A stretch of 64,000 bases of DNA from Pseudomonas triticifolii. Its GTDB lineage: Bacteria > Pseudomonadota > Gammaproteobacteria > Pseudomonadales > Pseudomonadaceae. The DNA is taken from NCBI RefSeq assembly GCF_014358015.1, contig NZ_JACONV010000008.1, forward strand, positions 117,573 through 181,572, written 5' to 3'. Made by a program: the position numbers and the translations under genes. How positions within the stretch are numbered: the stretch's first letter is position 1; each line of letters opens with the position of its first letter. Positions 28,039 to 37,190 of the stretch are shown piece by piece. The notes beneath the pieces are model-generated. The model searched no databases, was not told where the DNA came from, and worked only from the letters and a program-made list of their open reading frames with translations.

Positions 28039-29025
28039 ATGACGCCACCCCATCACCTGACCCGTAGGCGACTGCTGACGCTGGCAGCGGGAGTCACCGC
28101 CGCGATGGTATTCGATACGGCCGCAGGCGACGAAAAAACACCGACGCTGCCGTCGCCGTCCGCACCTGCATCACGCCCCCCGAAATCGAGCCCCGGAGCC
28201 AAGACCATGCTGACCCGAGCGATTCCTTCCAGTAACGAGCCCTTGCCTGTGGTGGGCCTGGGCACTTACCGCGGTTTTGATGTGGCGACATCCAGCTCCG
28301 CCTACAAGCAACTGCGTGCAGTGCTGGATGCGTTGTTCGCCGCCGGTGGCAGTGTGGTGGACAGCTCCCCGATGTACGGCCGCGCTGAGCAGTCCACAGG
28401 GGAGTTGCTGTCGATCCATGAACCACGCTCACCCGCGTTTCTGGCCACCAAAGTGTGGACCCGAGGGCGCAAGGAGGGCATTGAGCAGATGGAAGCTTCG
28501 TTCAAACTGCTACAAACCGACAGAGTCGACCTGATGCAGATTCATAATCTGCTGGACTGGAAGACCCATCTGCCGACGTTGCGAGCATGGAAGGAGCAGG
28601 GCCGTATTCGCTACGTCGGCATCAGTCATTACACCGCTTCGGCTTATGCGGACGTAGAGGCCGTGCTCAAGAGTGAACCGCTGGATTTTCTGCAGATCAA
28701 CTACGCACTTGACGATCGCGAAGCCGAGAAGCGGATTCTGCCGTTGTGTCGGGAGCGCGGCGTGGCGGTCATCTGCAACCGGCCGTTTGGCGGTGGAGGC
28801 TTATTAGCGCGGCTCAAGGACAAGCCTCTGCCGGGCTGGGCTGCGCAGGTGGAGGTCAACAGCTGGCCGCAACTGGCGCTGAAGTTTCTGCTGGCCAACC
28901 CGGCCGTGACGTGCGTGATTCCAGGCACGGGCAACCCGCGTTACATGGCTGAGAATGTCGGCGCCGGATTTGGCCCGACACTGACCGATGCGCAGCGTCA
29001 GCAGTTGATTGCGCTGGTCGGCTGA
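28039..29025 (+). CDS. Aldo/keto reductase with Tat-like signal
   Basis: This 328-residue protein starts MTPPHHLTRRRLLTLAAGVT, a twin-arginine-like motif followed by a hydrophobic stretch, then a Pro/Ser-rich linker. The reductase barrel follows: GLGTYRGFD, VVDSSPMYGRAEQ with the catalytic Asp/Tyr, FLATKVWTRGR with Lys, and DLMQIHNLLDW with His. It therefore looks periplasmic, or possibly membrane anchored. AAGGAGA precedes the start, and the gene is coupled to the transporter 10 bases upstream. Its substrate is unknown. Confidence 0.82.
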   Translation: MTPPHHLTRRRLLTLAAGVTAAMVFDTAAGDEKTPTLPSPSAPASRPPKSSPGAKTMLTRAIPSSNEPLPVVGLGTYRGFDVATSSSAYKQLRAVLDALFAAGGSVVDSSPMYGRAEQSTGELLSIHEPRSPAFLATKVWTRGRKEGIEQMEASFKLLQTDRVDLMQIHNLLDWKTHLPTLRAWKEQGRIRYVGISHYTASAYADVEAVLKSEPLDFLQINYALDDREAEKRILPLCRERGVAVICNRPFGGGGLLARLKDKPLPGWAAQVEVNSWPQLALKFLLANPAVTCVIPGTGNPRYMAENVGAGFGPTLTDAQRQQLIALVG

Positions 29026-29027
29026 TC

Positions 29028-29065
29028 GCAAGGGTGTTCGCGACACTACGCCACGAACACCTTGC
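29028..29065. terminator. Bidirectional hairpin between convergent genes
   Basis: GCAAGGGTGTTCG and CGAACACCTTGC form a 12-bp stem with one bulge between the aldo/keto reductase and pssA stops. No strong T-run is present. Confidence 0.5.
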
Positions 29066-29073
29066 ACTACCGC

Positions 29074-30417
29074 TTACAGAATCCGATACAGCAGACGCTC
29101 TACCCGGACACGACTGACGCGGCGCAGAAACTTGCGCACGCCTTCGGGGTAGCTGGCCAATGTGTCCAGCTCATCGTATTGGCTGACGCGCTGGGTGTTG
29201 CGCATCAGGTGGGCGATCTCGGCTTCTCGCGGTGCGATCCACTGACCTTGCGGATCGTCGATCAACAGGCCGTTTTCGAGATCAAGATTGAACGCACGGG
29301 GGTTGAGATTATTACCGGTCAACAGGGTGTAGCGCTGATCCACCCAGATCCCTTTCAAGTGGAAGGTGTTGTCGCCGTGCTTCCACAGATGGACGTTCAA
29401 ACGATGCTGGGCGATGGCCTTGCGATGCTTCTGGGTGAAGCGCCTGAGGCTGATCTCATACAGATAGGGCAGGGCAGAGATCACCTTGAACGGCTCGTCC
29501 GGGTGGATGAAGAAGTCATTGGCGGTCTTGTCGCCAATGATGATGTCGACGTTCACCCCACGCTTGAGCGCGCGATTGATCTCGCGGGTCACTGCCACCG
29601 GCAGATTGAAGTAGGGCGTGCAGATCGTCAGCTGGATCTTGCTCGACGCGATCAGGTCGCAAATGGTGCGGTTCAGGCCGTTGCGCGGGCCCACACCCAA
29701 TAGCGGCACGACGCGCATCTCGCCGTTCTCTTTCTCGCCCGCCGAGGTGTCATAGGCCGCTCGCTTGAGGTTGCTGCGAAAGGCGCGAATCTCGCCGCGC
29801 AGGCTGCGTGAGCTGGGGGGCGATTGCAGGTCGAGTCGATGCACGGCCGGGGAGGGCAGGATTTCGCGCTGCACCATGTCCACGAAGCTGTCCGCCAGCG
29901 GTGCGCTCTGGATCAGGTGATAGCGGTCAAGCCGGTATTTGTCGAGCTTGTGCAGGTAGACGTTGTTGATGCTCGCGCCGCTGTAGATCACGCAGTCGTC
30001 GATCACGCTGCCCTTGAGATGCAGCACACCGAACAATTCACGCGTCTGAACAGGCACGCCGAAGATCGGGACTTCCTGGTCATACTCCAGGTTCTGCGCC
30101 TGATACCAGGTCGAGTTGCCCGGCTGGCGTCCGGCACCGATCAGGCCACGCTGCGCGCGAAACCAGTCCACCAGCACCACCACATCCAGCTCGGGACGTG
30201 CAGTTTTGGCCGCATAAAGGGCATCGAGGATTTCCTGGCCCGCTTCATCCTGCTGCAGATACAGCGCGATGATGTAGATGCGGCGAGTCGCCGAAGCGAT
30301 TCTTTCTAGCAGGCAACGCCGATAGTCGGCAGCAGAGGGGACGATGGATATTGCATCGCTCGGCAAGTCAAAGCCGCGGAGCGCCGCCAGGGTCGAGCGT
30401 CGGAAGTTGGACTGCAT
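29074..30417 (-). CDS. pssA: CDP-diacylglycerol-serine O-phosphatidyltransferase (PssA, PLD family)
   Basis: This 447-residue protein has the length and domain layout of E. coli PssA. The first HKD motif is HLKGSVIDD (His133, Lys135, Asp140) and the second HLKGIWVDQRYTLLTGN near residue 352. It makes phosphatidylserine from CDP-diacylglycerol and serine, the precursor of phosphatidylethanolamine, working at the membrane surface. It has no signal peptide or membrane segments. It is a single gene, convergent with the aldo/keto reductase. Confidence 0.9.
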   Translation of the reverse strand: MQSNFRRSTLAALRGFDLPSDAISIVPSAADYRRCLLERIASATRRIYIIALYLQQDEAGQEILDALYAAKTARPELDVVVLVDWFRAQRGLIGAGRQPGNSTWYQAQNLEYDQEVPIFGVPVQTRELFGVLHLKGSVIDDCVIYSGASINNVYLHKLDKYRLDRYHLIQSAPLADSFVDMVQREILPSPAVHRLDLQSPPSSRSLRGEIRAFRSNLKRAAYDTSAGEKENGEMRVVPLLGVGPRNGLNRTICDLIASSKIQLTICTPYFNLPVAVTREINRALKRGVNVDIIIGDKTANDFFIHPDEPFKVISALPYLYEISLRRFTQKHRKAIAQHRLNVHLWKHGDNTFHLKGIWVDQRYTLLTGNNLNPRAFNLDLENGLLIDDPQGQWIAPREAEIAHLMRNTQRVSQYDELDTLASYPEGVRKFLRRVSRVRVERLLYRIL

Positions 30418-30624
30418 AGGCCTCTCGATGGGATAACCAACAGCGCATGAGCTTACACCAGAGCACGCATCAGGTCGCCGCCAGTGTCCTGTTTCAGGTT
30501 GTGAGCATGCGTTTCAAGGCATTTCCTGCCCGGAATGATTCGAGAGTATGACCCGGGTCGTGAGCATGACCTGACTCACCGGCCGACTGCATCACATGAC
30601 GCAGCCGGTCGGTTGATCAACGCA

Positions 30625-31779
30625 TCAGTAGCCGTTGCGCTTGAGGATCGCGTCGATGCTTTCCTTGGATGGACGTCCGTAGAATTTCAACAACTCGGCC
30701 GTGCGGTTGGTGAAGAAGCCATCCGCGCCGTCCTGGCTGATGCGCTTGAAGTCGGCCGCGTCATCCACGGTGTACGGATGAATGACCATGCCTTTTTCGT
30801 GGGTCAGGTTGTTCATCCAGGGTTTGACCAGGTCCATGTAGCTCTGGTCGCCACCCTTGGCCAGTTGTGACGACGGACCGGTGCCGATGGCACCATGCGC
30901 CTTGGCCCAGTTGATCCAGCGCTCGAACTCTTCCGGCGACTTGACCTCTTGGGCTGCGTAGTAGCTGGCCTTGTCCTTGAAGCCTGAATCGGCGAACGCT
31001 ACGTCAGACTTGGGCTCGATAGAACCTTTGCCGATCCACAGCAGCATCACTTTCGGCACCTTCGGCATTTCTTTCTGAAGCAGTTCCAGGCTCTGCTTTT
31101 CGAATGTCTGCAACACCACACGGCCCGGCATGTGCGCGACGTTCACATGCCCCGGCGCTGCGGCGGGGCGCTGAGCGAGCCAGCCGCGCTTGGCGAGGAC
31201 TTTCTTCAGGTCGGCTTCGACCCCCGGAAATTGCGACGGCATCTTGGTTTCGATGTACAGCCCCGGCTTGTTTGCGCCGCCTTCGGCAATATCGATCACT
31301 TCATCCAGCGTCAGGATCTGCAGGCCGGCATAGCCCTCGCGGGCACGGTCCGGATAGGCCTTGTTGAACCACGTACCGGCATCCAGTTGCTTGAGTTCGT
31401 CCAGGGTGAAGGTGCTGACCGGGTCCTTGGCGCGTTTCGGAAAAACCTCGGCGATATTGGTGGTGCGCTCCAGCACGTCGTCATGCAAGGCGATCAGCAC
31501 ACCATCCTTGGTGCGCTGGATATCCATTTCCAGATAGTCCGCGCCCAGGTCGCGCGCCAGGGTGTAGGCGGGAATGGTTTCTTCCGGCGCATCGAACGAA
31601 GCGCCCCGATGGGCTACCACGGCAGGCCACGGCAGGCCCAGTTTCTCGCTCAACACTTTGCCCGGCGCATCCGCTGCCGACGCCGCGCCCGAAGACAGCA
31701 TCACACCCGCCATGGCGGTCGCGACCAGCAGTCGAGCCAGCGGAGTCTTGGTGAACCGGGAGGTGGAAAATCCTTGCAT
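30625..31779 (-). CDS. glpQ: Periplasmic glycerophosphodiester phosphodiesterase
   Basis: This 384-residue protein has a signal peptide ending ASAADAPG near residue 36 and the GDPD barrel. VVAHRGASFDAPEETIPAYT holds the catalytic His-Arg and Glu, LEMDIQRTKDGVLIALHDD the metal ligands and second His, and LYIETKMP a further Glu. It hydrolyses phospholipid headgroup esters to glycerol-3-phosphate and alcohol. GGAATC precedes ATG 31779. No Pho box was recognised upstream. Confidence 0.92.
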   Translation of the reverse strand: MQGFSTSRFTKTPLARLLVATAMAGVMLSSGAASAADAPGKVLSEKLGLPWPAVVAHRGASFDAPEETIPAYTLARDLGADYLEMDIQRTKDGVLIALHDDVLERTTNIAEVFPKRAKDPVSTFTLDELKQLDAGTWFNKAYPDRAREGYAGLQILTLDEVIDIAEGGANKPGLYIETKMPSQFPGVEADLKKVLAKRGWLAQRPAAAPGHVNVAHMPGRVVLQTFEKQSLELLQKEMPKVPKVMLLWIGKGSIEPKSDVAFADSGFKDKASYYAAQEVKSPEEFERWINWAKAHGAIGTGPSSQLAKGGDQSYMDLVKPWMNNLTHEKGMVIHPYTVDDAADFKRISQDGADGFFTNRTAELLKFYGRPSKESIDAILKRNGY

Positions 31780-32102
31780 GGGCTGATGATTCCTTGAATT
31801 GAGAAAGCGTTTGATCGCCTCGCACTGTTAGACGAAGGCGCCTCCTGAAGCATTAACAACATCGCCTTCGATACGGCAAGTGGGGTGTCGTTCCCTGTTG
31901 CGTGATGTCGCGCTGAGTGTCGCTGGCAGCACAAGTCGATGGCGCAATGCCATGCTGGCGTTATGCTCAGTGGGCTTGCGCACAGTCTGTCCGCCGAATG
32001 AGACGACTGTATGAACGCCGGTGCGGCATTCGGCAACTGCCTCTGCCAAAGCGCGCTTGCTCGGGTTACTGTCATTGTTTTGATCATCGAGCAGGAGTGG
32101 GC
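31780..32102. other. 323-base divergent spacer
   Basis: It separates glpQ from the hydroxyacid dehydrogenase. It holds an 8-bp inverted repeat (CGAAGGCG at 31833-31840, CGCCTTCG at 31863-31870) that could be a regulatory site. No gene was seen. Confidence 0.4.
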
Positions 32103-33035
32103 ATGACAACGGTTTTGGTGCTGGTCGAAAATCTGAACACCTATTTGCCGATTCTGGAAAGCAGCGGCTTCGAGCTGATTCGCGCGCCCACCGCCGGGCT
32201 GCGCGCCGAAGCGATTGCCACGCATGGGCACACCATCGACGCTGTGGTGACGCGCGGGCCGCTGGGATTGTTCGCCGAAGAGATGGATGCGCTGCCCAAT
32301 CTGCGCATCATTTGCGTCAGTGGCGCAGGCTTTGAGAAAGTCGACCTGTCAGCGGCCGAAGCCCGTGGCATTACCGTGACTAACGGGGCTGGCGTTAACG
32401 CGCCCACCGTGGCCGATCATGCGCTGGCATTGTTGCTGTCGCTGGTGCGGGACATTCCGCAGGCCGATGCCTCGGTGCGCCGCAGCGAGTGGCGCAAGGT
32501 CGTGCGCCCGTCGCTGGCGGGCAAGCGTCTTGGCATCATCGGACTCGGCGCAGTCGGGCTGGCAATTGCCCGGCGCGCTGCAGCGTTTGATGTCGGCATT
32601 GCCTATCACAACCGCAAGCCGCGTCCCGACTGCGACTACACCTGGCATGCCTCTGCTCAGTCATTGGCCGAGGCCTCGGACTTTCTGGTCATCGCCACAC
32701 CGGGCGGCAGCAGCACACACCATTTGGTCGATGCCTCGGTGCTTGCCGCACTGGGCGCTGATGGTTTTCTGGTGAACATTGCTCGCGCCAGCGTCGTGGA
32801 CACCGACGCGCTGGTCACTGCACTGCAACAGGAGCGGATTGCCGGGGCCGCGCTGGATGTGTTCGACGACGAGCCTGATGTCCCCGATGTGTTCAAGACA
32901 CTTGGCAATGTTGTGCTCACGCCTCATGTCGGCGGGCTTTCGCCTGAAGCGTCGAAAGACAGCGTACAGATGGTCAACGACAACCTGCTGGCGTTCTTCG
33001 CTGGCAAGCCGGTACTGACGCCTGTTCACAGTTAA
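32103..33035 (+). CDS. D-isomer-specific 2-hydroxyacid dehydrogenase
   Basis: This 310-residue protein has the NAD-binding motif GLGAVGLAIARRAAAFD near residue 150, the substrate-binding VSGAGFEKVDL, and catalytic Arg (NIARASVVD), Glu (DDEPDVP) and His (TPHVGG). It interconverts a 2-ketoacid and D-2-hydroxyacid; glyoxylate/hydroxypyruvate or 2-ketogluconate are possible. AGGAG precedes ATG 32103; the frame continues far upstream without homology. Confidence 0.88.
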   Translation: MTTVLVLVENLNTYLPILESSGFELIRAPTAGLRAEAIATHGHTIDAVVTRGPLGLFAEEMDALPNLRIICVSGAGFEKVDLSAAEARGITVTNGAGVNAPTVADHALALLLSLVRDIPQADASVRRSEWRKVVRPSLAGKRLGIIGLGAVGLAIARRAAAFDVGIAYHNRKPRPDCDYTWHASAQSLAEASDFLVIATPGGSSTHHLVDASVLAALGADGFLVNIARASVVDTDALVTALQQERIAGAALDVFDDEPDVPDVFKTLGNVVLTPHVGGLSPEASKDSVQMVNDNLLAFFAGKPVLTPVHS

Positions 33036-33144
33036 GAGCGCTTGCGTGGCTGCATGGATAACTTGCCTGATCGCCCATTCTGCTTGCGTGGATGCCTGTT
33101 TATAGTCCTGGCCATAGCGCATGACACTCACAAGGGAGCAAAGC

Positions 33145-33867
33145 ATGGACGTAGTGGGCGTGAAGGGCGAGGTGGTGCGAATCGGTCTGGTAGGGGATTT
33201 CAACACGCAGTTCGCTGCGCATCAGGCGATACCTCAAGCCTTGCAGATGGCAGGTGAGGCGTTGCGGCTAAAGGTCGACGCTGAGTGGTTACCGACGGCA
33301 AGTATCGGAAATGGCGATTGTCTGGCGCAATTCGATGGTGTGTGGTGCGTACCAGGCAGTCCTTATCAGGACATGCAGGGCGCCATGACGGCGATTCGCC
33401 TGGCGCGCGAGCTGCGCATTCCGTTTCTGGGGACCTGTGGCGGGTTTCAGCATGCGTTGCTGGAGTTCGTGCGCACTGTTCTGGGCTGGAGCGATGCCGA
33501 GCACGGGGAGTCTGCCCCGGACTCGCCGAACGTCATCATCGCGCCCCTGAGTTGTTCACTGGTCGATGCGCTGTCCTCTATCCATCTGGTTCCGGATACC
33601 TTGATCGCCAAGGCCTATGGCCAACTGGATATCGAAGAGCGTTATCACTGCCGTTACGGCTTGCTGCATGAGCTGGAGTCGCGGGTGTTCGGCGATGCAA
33701 TGAACGTCACGGGTCGAGGACCTGAGGGCGAGGTGCGCAGCATGGAACTGCAAGGGCATCCTTTTTTCGTCGCCACGCTGTTTCAGCCTGAGCGAGCGGC
33801 GCTGCTGGGCAAGACGCCAGCGCTGGTCAAGGCGTTCGTTCAGGCGTGCGGCGGTGACGCACGATGA
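33145..33867 (+). CDS. CTP synthase C-terminal-like glutamine amidotransferase
   Basis: This 240-residue stand-alone class I amidotransferase resembles the glutaminase half of CTP synthase (RIGLVGDFNTQFAAH, WCVPGSPYQDMQGAM, FLGTCGGFQHALLEF with nucleophile Cys, and a QGHPFFVATLFQPE ending with the His-x-Glu-type site). It lacks the synthase half. AAGGGAG precedes ATG 33145. Its stop overlaps the next gene by four bases. Family members near transport or detoxification genes are uncharacterised, so the acceptor substrate is unknown. Confidence 0.8.
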   Translation: MDVVGVKGEVVRIGLVGDFNTQFAAHQAIPQALQMAGEALRLKVDAEWLPTASIGNGDCLAQFDGVWCVPGSPYQDMQGAMTAIRLARELRIPFLGTCGGFQHALLEFVRTVLGWSDAEHGESAPDSPNVIIAPLSCSLVDALSSIHLVPDTLIAKAYGQLDIEERYHCRYGLLHELESRVFGDAMNVTGRGPEGEVRSMELQGHPFFVATLFQPERAALLGKTPALVKAFVQACGGDAR

Positions 33868-34184
33868 TCGCCTCGCGTTTCCCCACGCCTTATTACGCCG
33901 TGGTCTTCACGTCACTGCGCAGCGTCGATGATGGACAGGACTACGCTGCAGCCGCGCAGCGGATGATTGAGCTGGCCTGCCAGCAGCCGGGTTTTCTCGG
34001 TGTGGAGTCGGCACGTGATGAAAGCGGTCTGGGCATTACCGTCTCGTACTGGGCTGACCAGGCCGCGATCAAGGCCTGGAAGCATCACGCCGAGCATGCC
34101 GAAGTCAGAGAGCGGGGGCGTGAGCGCTGGTATCAGGCGTTTACGACGCGGGTCTGCAAGGTCGAGCGCGACTACTCGTTTTGA
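33864..34184 (+). CDS. Antibiotic biosynthesis monooxygenase-domain protein
   Basis: This 106-residue ABM fold protein has YAVVFTSLRSVDDGQDY, then QPGFLGVESARDESGLGITV and WKHHAEHAEVRERGR. Its ATG overlaps the amidotransferase stop by four bases, so the two are coupled. Similar small proteins act as heme- or quinol-degrading or purely ligand-binding dimers; none can be chosen here. Confidence 0.8.
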   Translation: MIASRFPTPYYAVVFTSLRSVDDGQDYAAAAQRMIELACQQPGFLGVESARDESGLGITVSYWADQAAIKAWKHHAEHAEVRERGRERWYQAFTTRVCKVERDYSF

Positions 34185-34305
34185 TCACGGGCGATTCTGA
34201 GATCGGGCAGTGCCAGCAAAGGCGTTGAAGCCGTGAATGCGACCCAAGGTGCTGTTTCAATTTGCGGGGATATGCCAGCATTGGGCTCTTAACACGGGAG
34301 CCCTT

Positions 34306-34797
34306 ATGAATCACGACCTTACTCCGAACGGCACCCTGCGCATTCCGGAAGGCCTGAACATTCCCGCGCAAGTGATTTGCCACGCCACCAGCCTGCGCAG
34401 GGCGAGCCGACGCATCTGCCAGTTGTACGACGCGGTGATGGCGCCATGTGGCTTGCGCTCCACGCAACGTTCGATCCTGATGCAGATCGCTCGCAATCAG
34501 GCACCGACCATGACCGAACTGGCGACGATTCTGGTCATCGATCGTTCGGCGCTGGCGCAGAATCTAAAGCCACTGGAGCGTGAAGGGCTGGTGTCGGTGG
34601 ATGTCGACCCTGACGACAAACGCAGCCGTCTGGTGCGCCTGACTCCGGCGGGCATCGAAAAACTGCTGGAGTCCCAGGCGCTCTGGGAGCAGGCCCAGCG
34701 CTGTTATGAAACCGCGCTGGGGCCTGAACTGGCCTTGGAGCTGCGCACCTTGCTGGCGAAGGTTGCAGCGGCCGACTATGGCGAAGATTCGGTCTGA
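34306..34797 (+). CDS. MarR-family transcriptional regulator
   Basis: This 163-residue winged-helix regulator has CHATSLRRASRRICQLYD, MTELATILVIDRSALAQNLK as recognition region and the wing VSVDVDPDDKRSRLVRLTPA. GGGAGCCCTT precedes ATG 34306. It follows the monooxygenase by 120 bases in the same direction and is convergent with the permease. Such regulators respond to phenolic or oxidant ligands; the target is unknown. Confidence 0.85.
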   Translation: MNHDLTPNGTLRIPEGLNIPAQVICHATSLRRASRRICQLYDAVMAPCGLRSTQRSILMQIARNQAPTMTELATILVIDRSALAQNLKPLEREGLVSVDVDPDDKRSRLVRLTPAGIEKLLESQALWEQAQRCYETALGPELALELRTLLAKVAAADYGEDSV

Positions 34798-34813
34798 ATC
34801 AACGTTGCTGCTG

Positions 34814-36232
34814 TCAGGGCATGACCGGTGGCGTGTAAGTCAGTGTCGTACCCAGCGCCCACAGCAGGAACAACACCAGCGGCGCGTGGACCAGCAACTG
34901 GACGAACGAAAAACCGATCAGATCGCGCGCCTTTAATCCCAGCACGCCCAGCAATGGCAGCATGTAGAACGGGTTGATCAGGTTGGGCAGGGCTTCGGCA
35001 GCGTTATAGATCTGTACCGCCCAGCCCAGGTGGTACTGCAGTTCGTTGGCGACCTGCATCACGTAAGGCGCTTCGATGATCCATTTGCCGCCGCCCGACG
35101 GGATGAAGAAGCCGAGCACGGCCGAGTACACGCCCATCAATACCGCATAGGTGTCGTGCGAGGCGATGCTGGTGAAGAACGTCGAAATGTAATGCGCCAG
35201 GGTTTGCGCGTCGCCACCCTTGACCGTGGTCAGCAGCGCGGCAATCGAGCCATAGAGCGGAAACTGGATCAGCACGCCGGTGGTGGTCGGTACAGCGCGG
35301 GCCACGGCATCCAGGAAACTGCGTGGCCGCCAATGCAACAGTGCGCCCAGCATGATGAACAGGAAGTTGTAGGTGTTCAGTCCGGAAATCGCGGTGATCG
35401 CCGGTTTGGTCGAAAACTCGTTGAACAGCCAGCCCGCACCCAGCAGCACCATCAGGATGATCAGCAGTGGGCTGTATTCCAGCCATTCGCCAGGACGCGA
35501 GCGGGCAGGCAGCGGTGGCAGGTTGAAGGCCGGGTCCACGCCACAGGCCTTGGCATCGCGGGCGCTGTTGGGGCCAGGCGCTGTGGCGTAGGCAACGATC
35601 AGCGAAATGACGACAAGCGCCGCGAGCATCACACCGGACTGCCAGAGGAAGATGGTTTCAGTGAAGGGGATGACGCCCGTGATCGCCAGGATCGACGGTG
35701 GCAGGCTGGCCGGGTTGGCCTGCAATTGCGCCGCCGATGACGACAGCCCTAACGCCCAGACGGCACCCAGCCCCAGATAGGCGGCTGCACCGGCGGCTCG
35801 ATAATCCATGCGCAGATCGGTACGGCGGGCGAGGGCACGTACCAGCAACCCCCCGAATACCAGCGACAGTCCCCAGTTGAGCAGGGACGCGAGCATGGAA
35901 ATCAAGGCCACCCAGGCCACTGCCGAACGACCGTTACGCGGGATGCGCGCCAGTCGGTCGATCAGCCTGACAGCAGGTGGCGAGCTGGCCACCACATAGC
36001 CGCCGATCACCACGAAGGCCATTTGCATGGTGAATGGAATCAGGCTCCAGAAGCCGTCACCGAAGGCCTTGGCGGCCTCGGCAGGTCTTGCGCCGATGGC
36101 CAGCGTTGCTACGGTCACGATCACCACTGCCAGGGCGGCGAAGACCCATGAGTCGGGGAACCAGCGTTCAGCCCATGCGGCGCAGCGCAGGGCAAATCGG
36201 GCGGAGCGGCTTTCTTCGAGGTTGGCGGCCAT
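34814..36232 (-). CDS. atoE: Short-chain fatty acid transporter (AtoE family)
   Basis: This 472-residue protein has around twelve helices and AtoE/TIGR00366 hallmarks (SLLNWGLSLVFGGLLVRALA, GFFIPSGGGKWIIEAPYV, NLINPFYMLPLLGVLGLKAR). It lies downstream of scoAB on the same strand with a 243-base gap containing a REP-like repeat. Import of acetoacetate or other short-chain acids for the CoA-transferase is the probable role. Confidence 0.9.
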   Translation of the reverse strand: MAANLEESRSARFALRCAAWAERWFPDSWVFAALAVVIVTVATLAIGARPAEAAKAFGDGFWSLIPFTMQMAFVVIGGYVVASSPPAVRLIDRLARIPRNGRSAVAWVALISMLASLLNWGLSLVFGGLLVRALARRTDLRMDYRAAGAAAYLGLGAVWALGLSSSAAQLQANPASLPPSILAITGVIPFTETIFLWQSGVMLAALVVISLIVAYATAPGPNSARDAKACGVDPAFNLPPLPARSRPGEWLEYSPLLIILMVLLGAGWLFNEFSTKPAITAISGLNTYNFLFIMLGALLHWRPRSFLDAVARAVPTTTGVLIQFPLYGSIAALLTTVKGGDAQTLAHYISTFFTSIASHDTYAVLMGVYSAVLGFFIPSGGGKWIIEAPYVMQVANELQYHLGWAVQIYNAAEALPNLINPFYMLPLLGVLGLKARDLIGFSFVQLLVHAPLVLFLLWALGTTLTYTPPVMP

Positions 36233-36316
36233 CTGGGCGTCCTGTTGTCATTATTATGGGGTGCACGTGTGCGGGAGTTTCCGGCGCTTCTCGTGACAAG
36301 CACCGGATTGTGGAAA

Positions 36317-36388
36317 GCGGCTTGCCAGCGATGACGTCAATTCAGTCGCAGCGATAGCGCCTGAAAAAACGTATCGCCGGCAAGCCGC
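36317..36388. repeat. REP-like inverted repeat between scoB and atoE
   Basis: GCGGCTTGCCAGCGAT (36317-36332) pairs with ATCGCCGGCAAGCCGC (36373-36388), one mismatch, with a 40-base centre. The same half-site occurs at 40247. The sequence is typical of Pseudomonas REP palindromes in intergenic DNA. Confidence 0.7.
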
Positions 36389-36475
36389 CTCCCACTGGAG
36401 ATCGCGCTTATTCAGCTAGTTACATTTTTGTCTGAAGAGCAGTCGCTTAAATCAGGTTTCCGTCAGGTTGCTGGA

Positions 36476-37132
36476 TCAAAACGTCATCTCGACCACATCG
36501 TCCGGCACGATCAGCTTGCCAGCGGTCTTGGCGATGATTTCTTCAACGCTGACCCCTGGCGCACGTTCGCGCAGGATGAACGCGCCGTCTTCGATTTCAA
36601 GATAGGCCAGATCGGTCAATACCTTGCGGATGCAGCCCGCGCCGGTGAGCGGCAGGCTGCAGCGGGGCAGCAGTTTGGATTCGCCGTCCTTGGACGCATG
36701 GGTCATGGTCACGATGATGTTATCCGCGCCTGCCACCAGGTCCATTGCGCCGCCCATGCCCTTGACCAGCTTGCCGGGAATCATCCACGAGGCGATGTTG
36801 CCCTCGACGTCAACCTCGAATGCGCCCAGGACCGTGAGGTCCACATGGCCGCCACGGATCATGGCGAAGGATTCGGCCGAAGAGAAAATCGACGCACCAA
36901 CACGCGCGGTGACGGTTTGTTTGCCGGCGTTGATCATGTCGGCGTCGATGGTTTCTTCCGTCGGAAACTCACCCATGCCCAGCAGGCCGTTTTCCGATTG
37001 CAGCATGACGTCGATGTCACGGGGGACATAGTTGGCGACCAGCGTCGGAATGCCGATCCCCAGATTCACGTAGTAGCCGTCCTTGAGTTCGCGGGCGACG
37101 CGTTGAGCCATTTGTTCGCGGGAAAGTGCCAT
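36476..37132 (-). CDS. scoB: 3-oxoacid CoA-transferase subunit B
   Basis: This 218-residue protein has the catalytic Glu47 in the SENGLLGMG motif, after the GIGIPTLVANYV block. It forms the heterotetramer with subunit A encoded 58 bases upstream. The enzyme moves CoA between succinyl-CoA or acetyl-CoA and acetoacetate-like 3-oxoacids. GGAAAG precedes the start. Confidence 0.93.
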   Translation of the reverse strand: MALSREQMAQRVARELKDGYYVNLGIGIPTLVANYVPRDIDVMLQSENGLLGMGEFPTEETIDADMINAGKQTVTARVGASIFSSAESFAMIRGGHVDLTVLGAFEVDVEGNIASWMIPGKLVKGMGGAMDLVAGADNIIVTMTHASKDGESKLLPRCSLPLTGAGCIRKVLTDLAYLEIEDGAFILRERAPGVSVEEIIAKTAGKLIVPDDVVEMTF

Positions 37133-37190
37133 GGTCTGAAATCTCTTTGTTGTTGTGTGCCGATTCCTGCTGCGTGGAGCGCCATCGTCC

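Noticed and set aside
30560..30620. Imperfect GC-rich hairpin after glpQ as a terminator
   Set aside because: The stem needs several mismatches and has no T-run.
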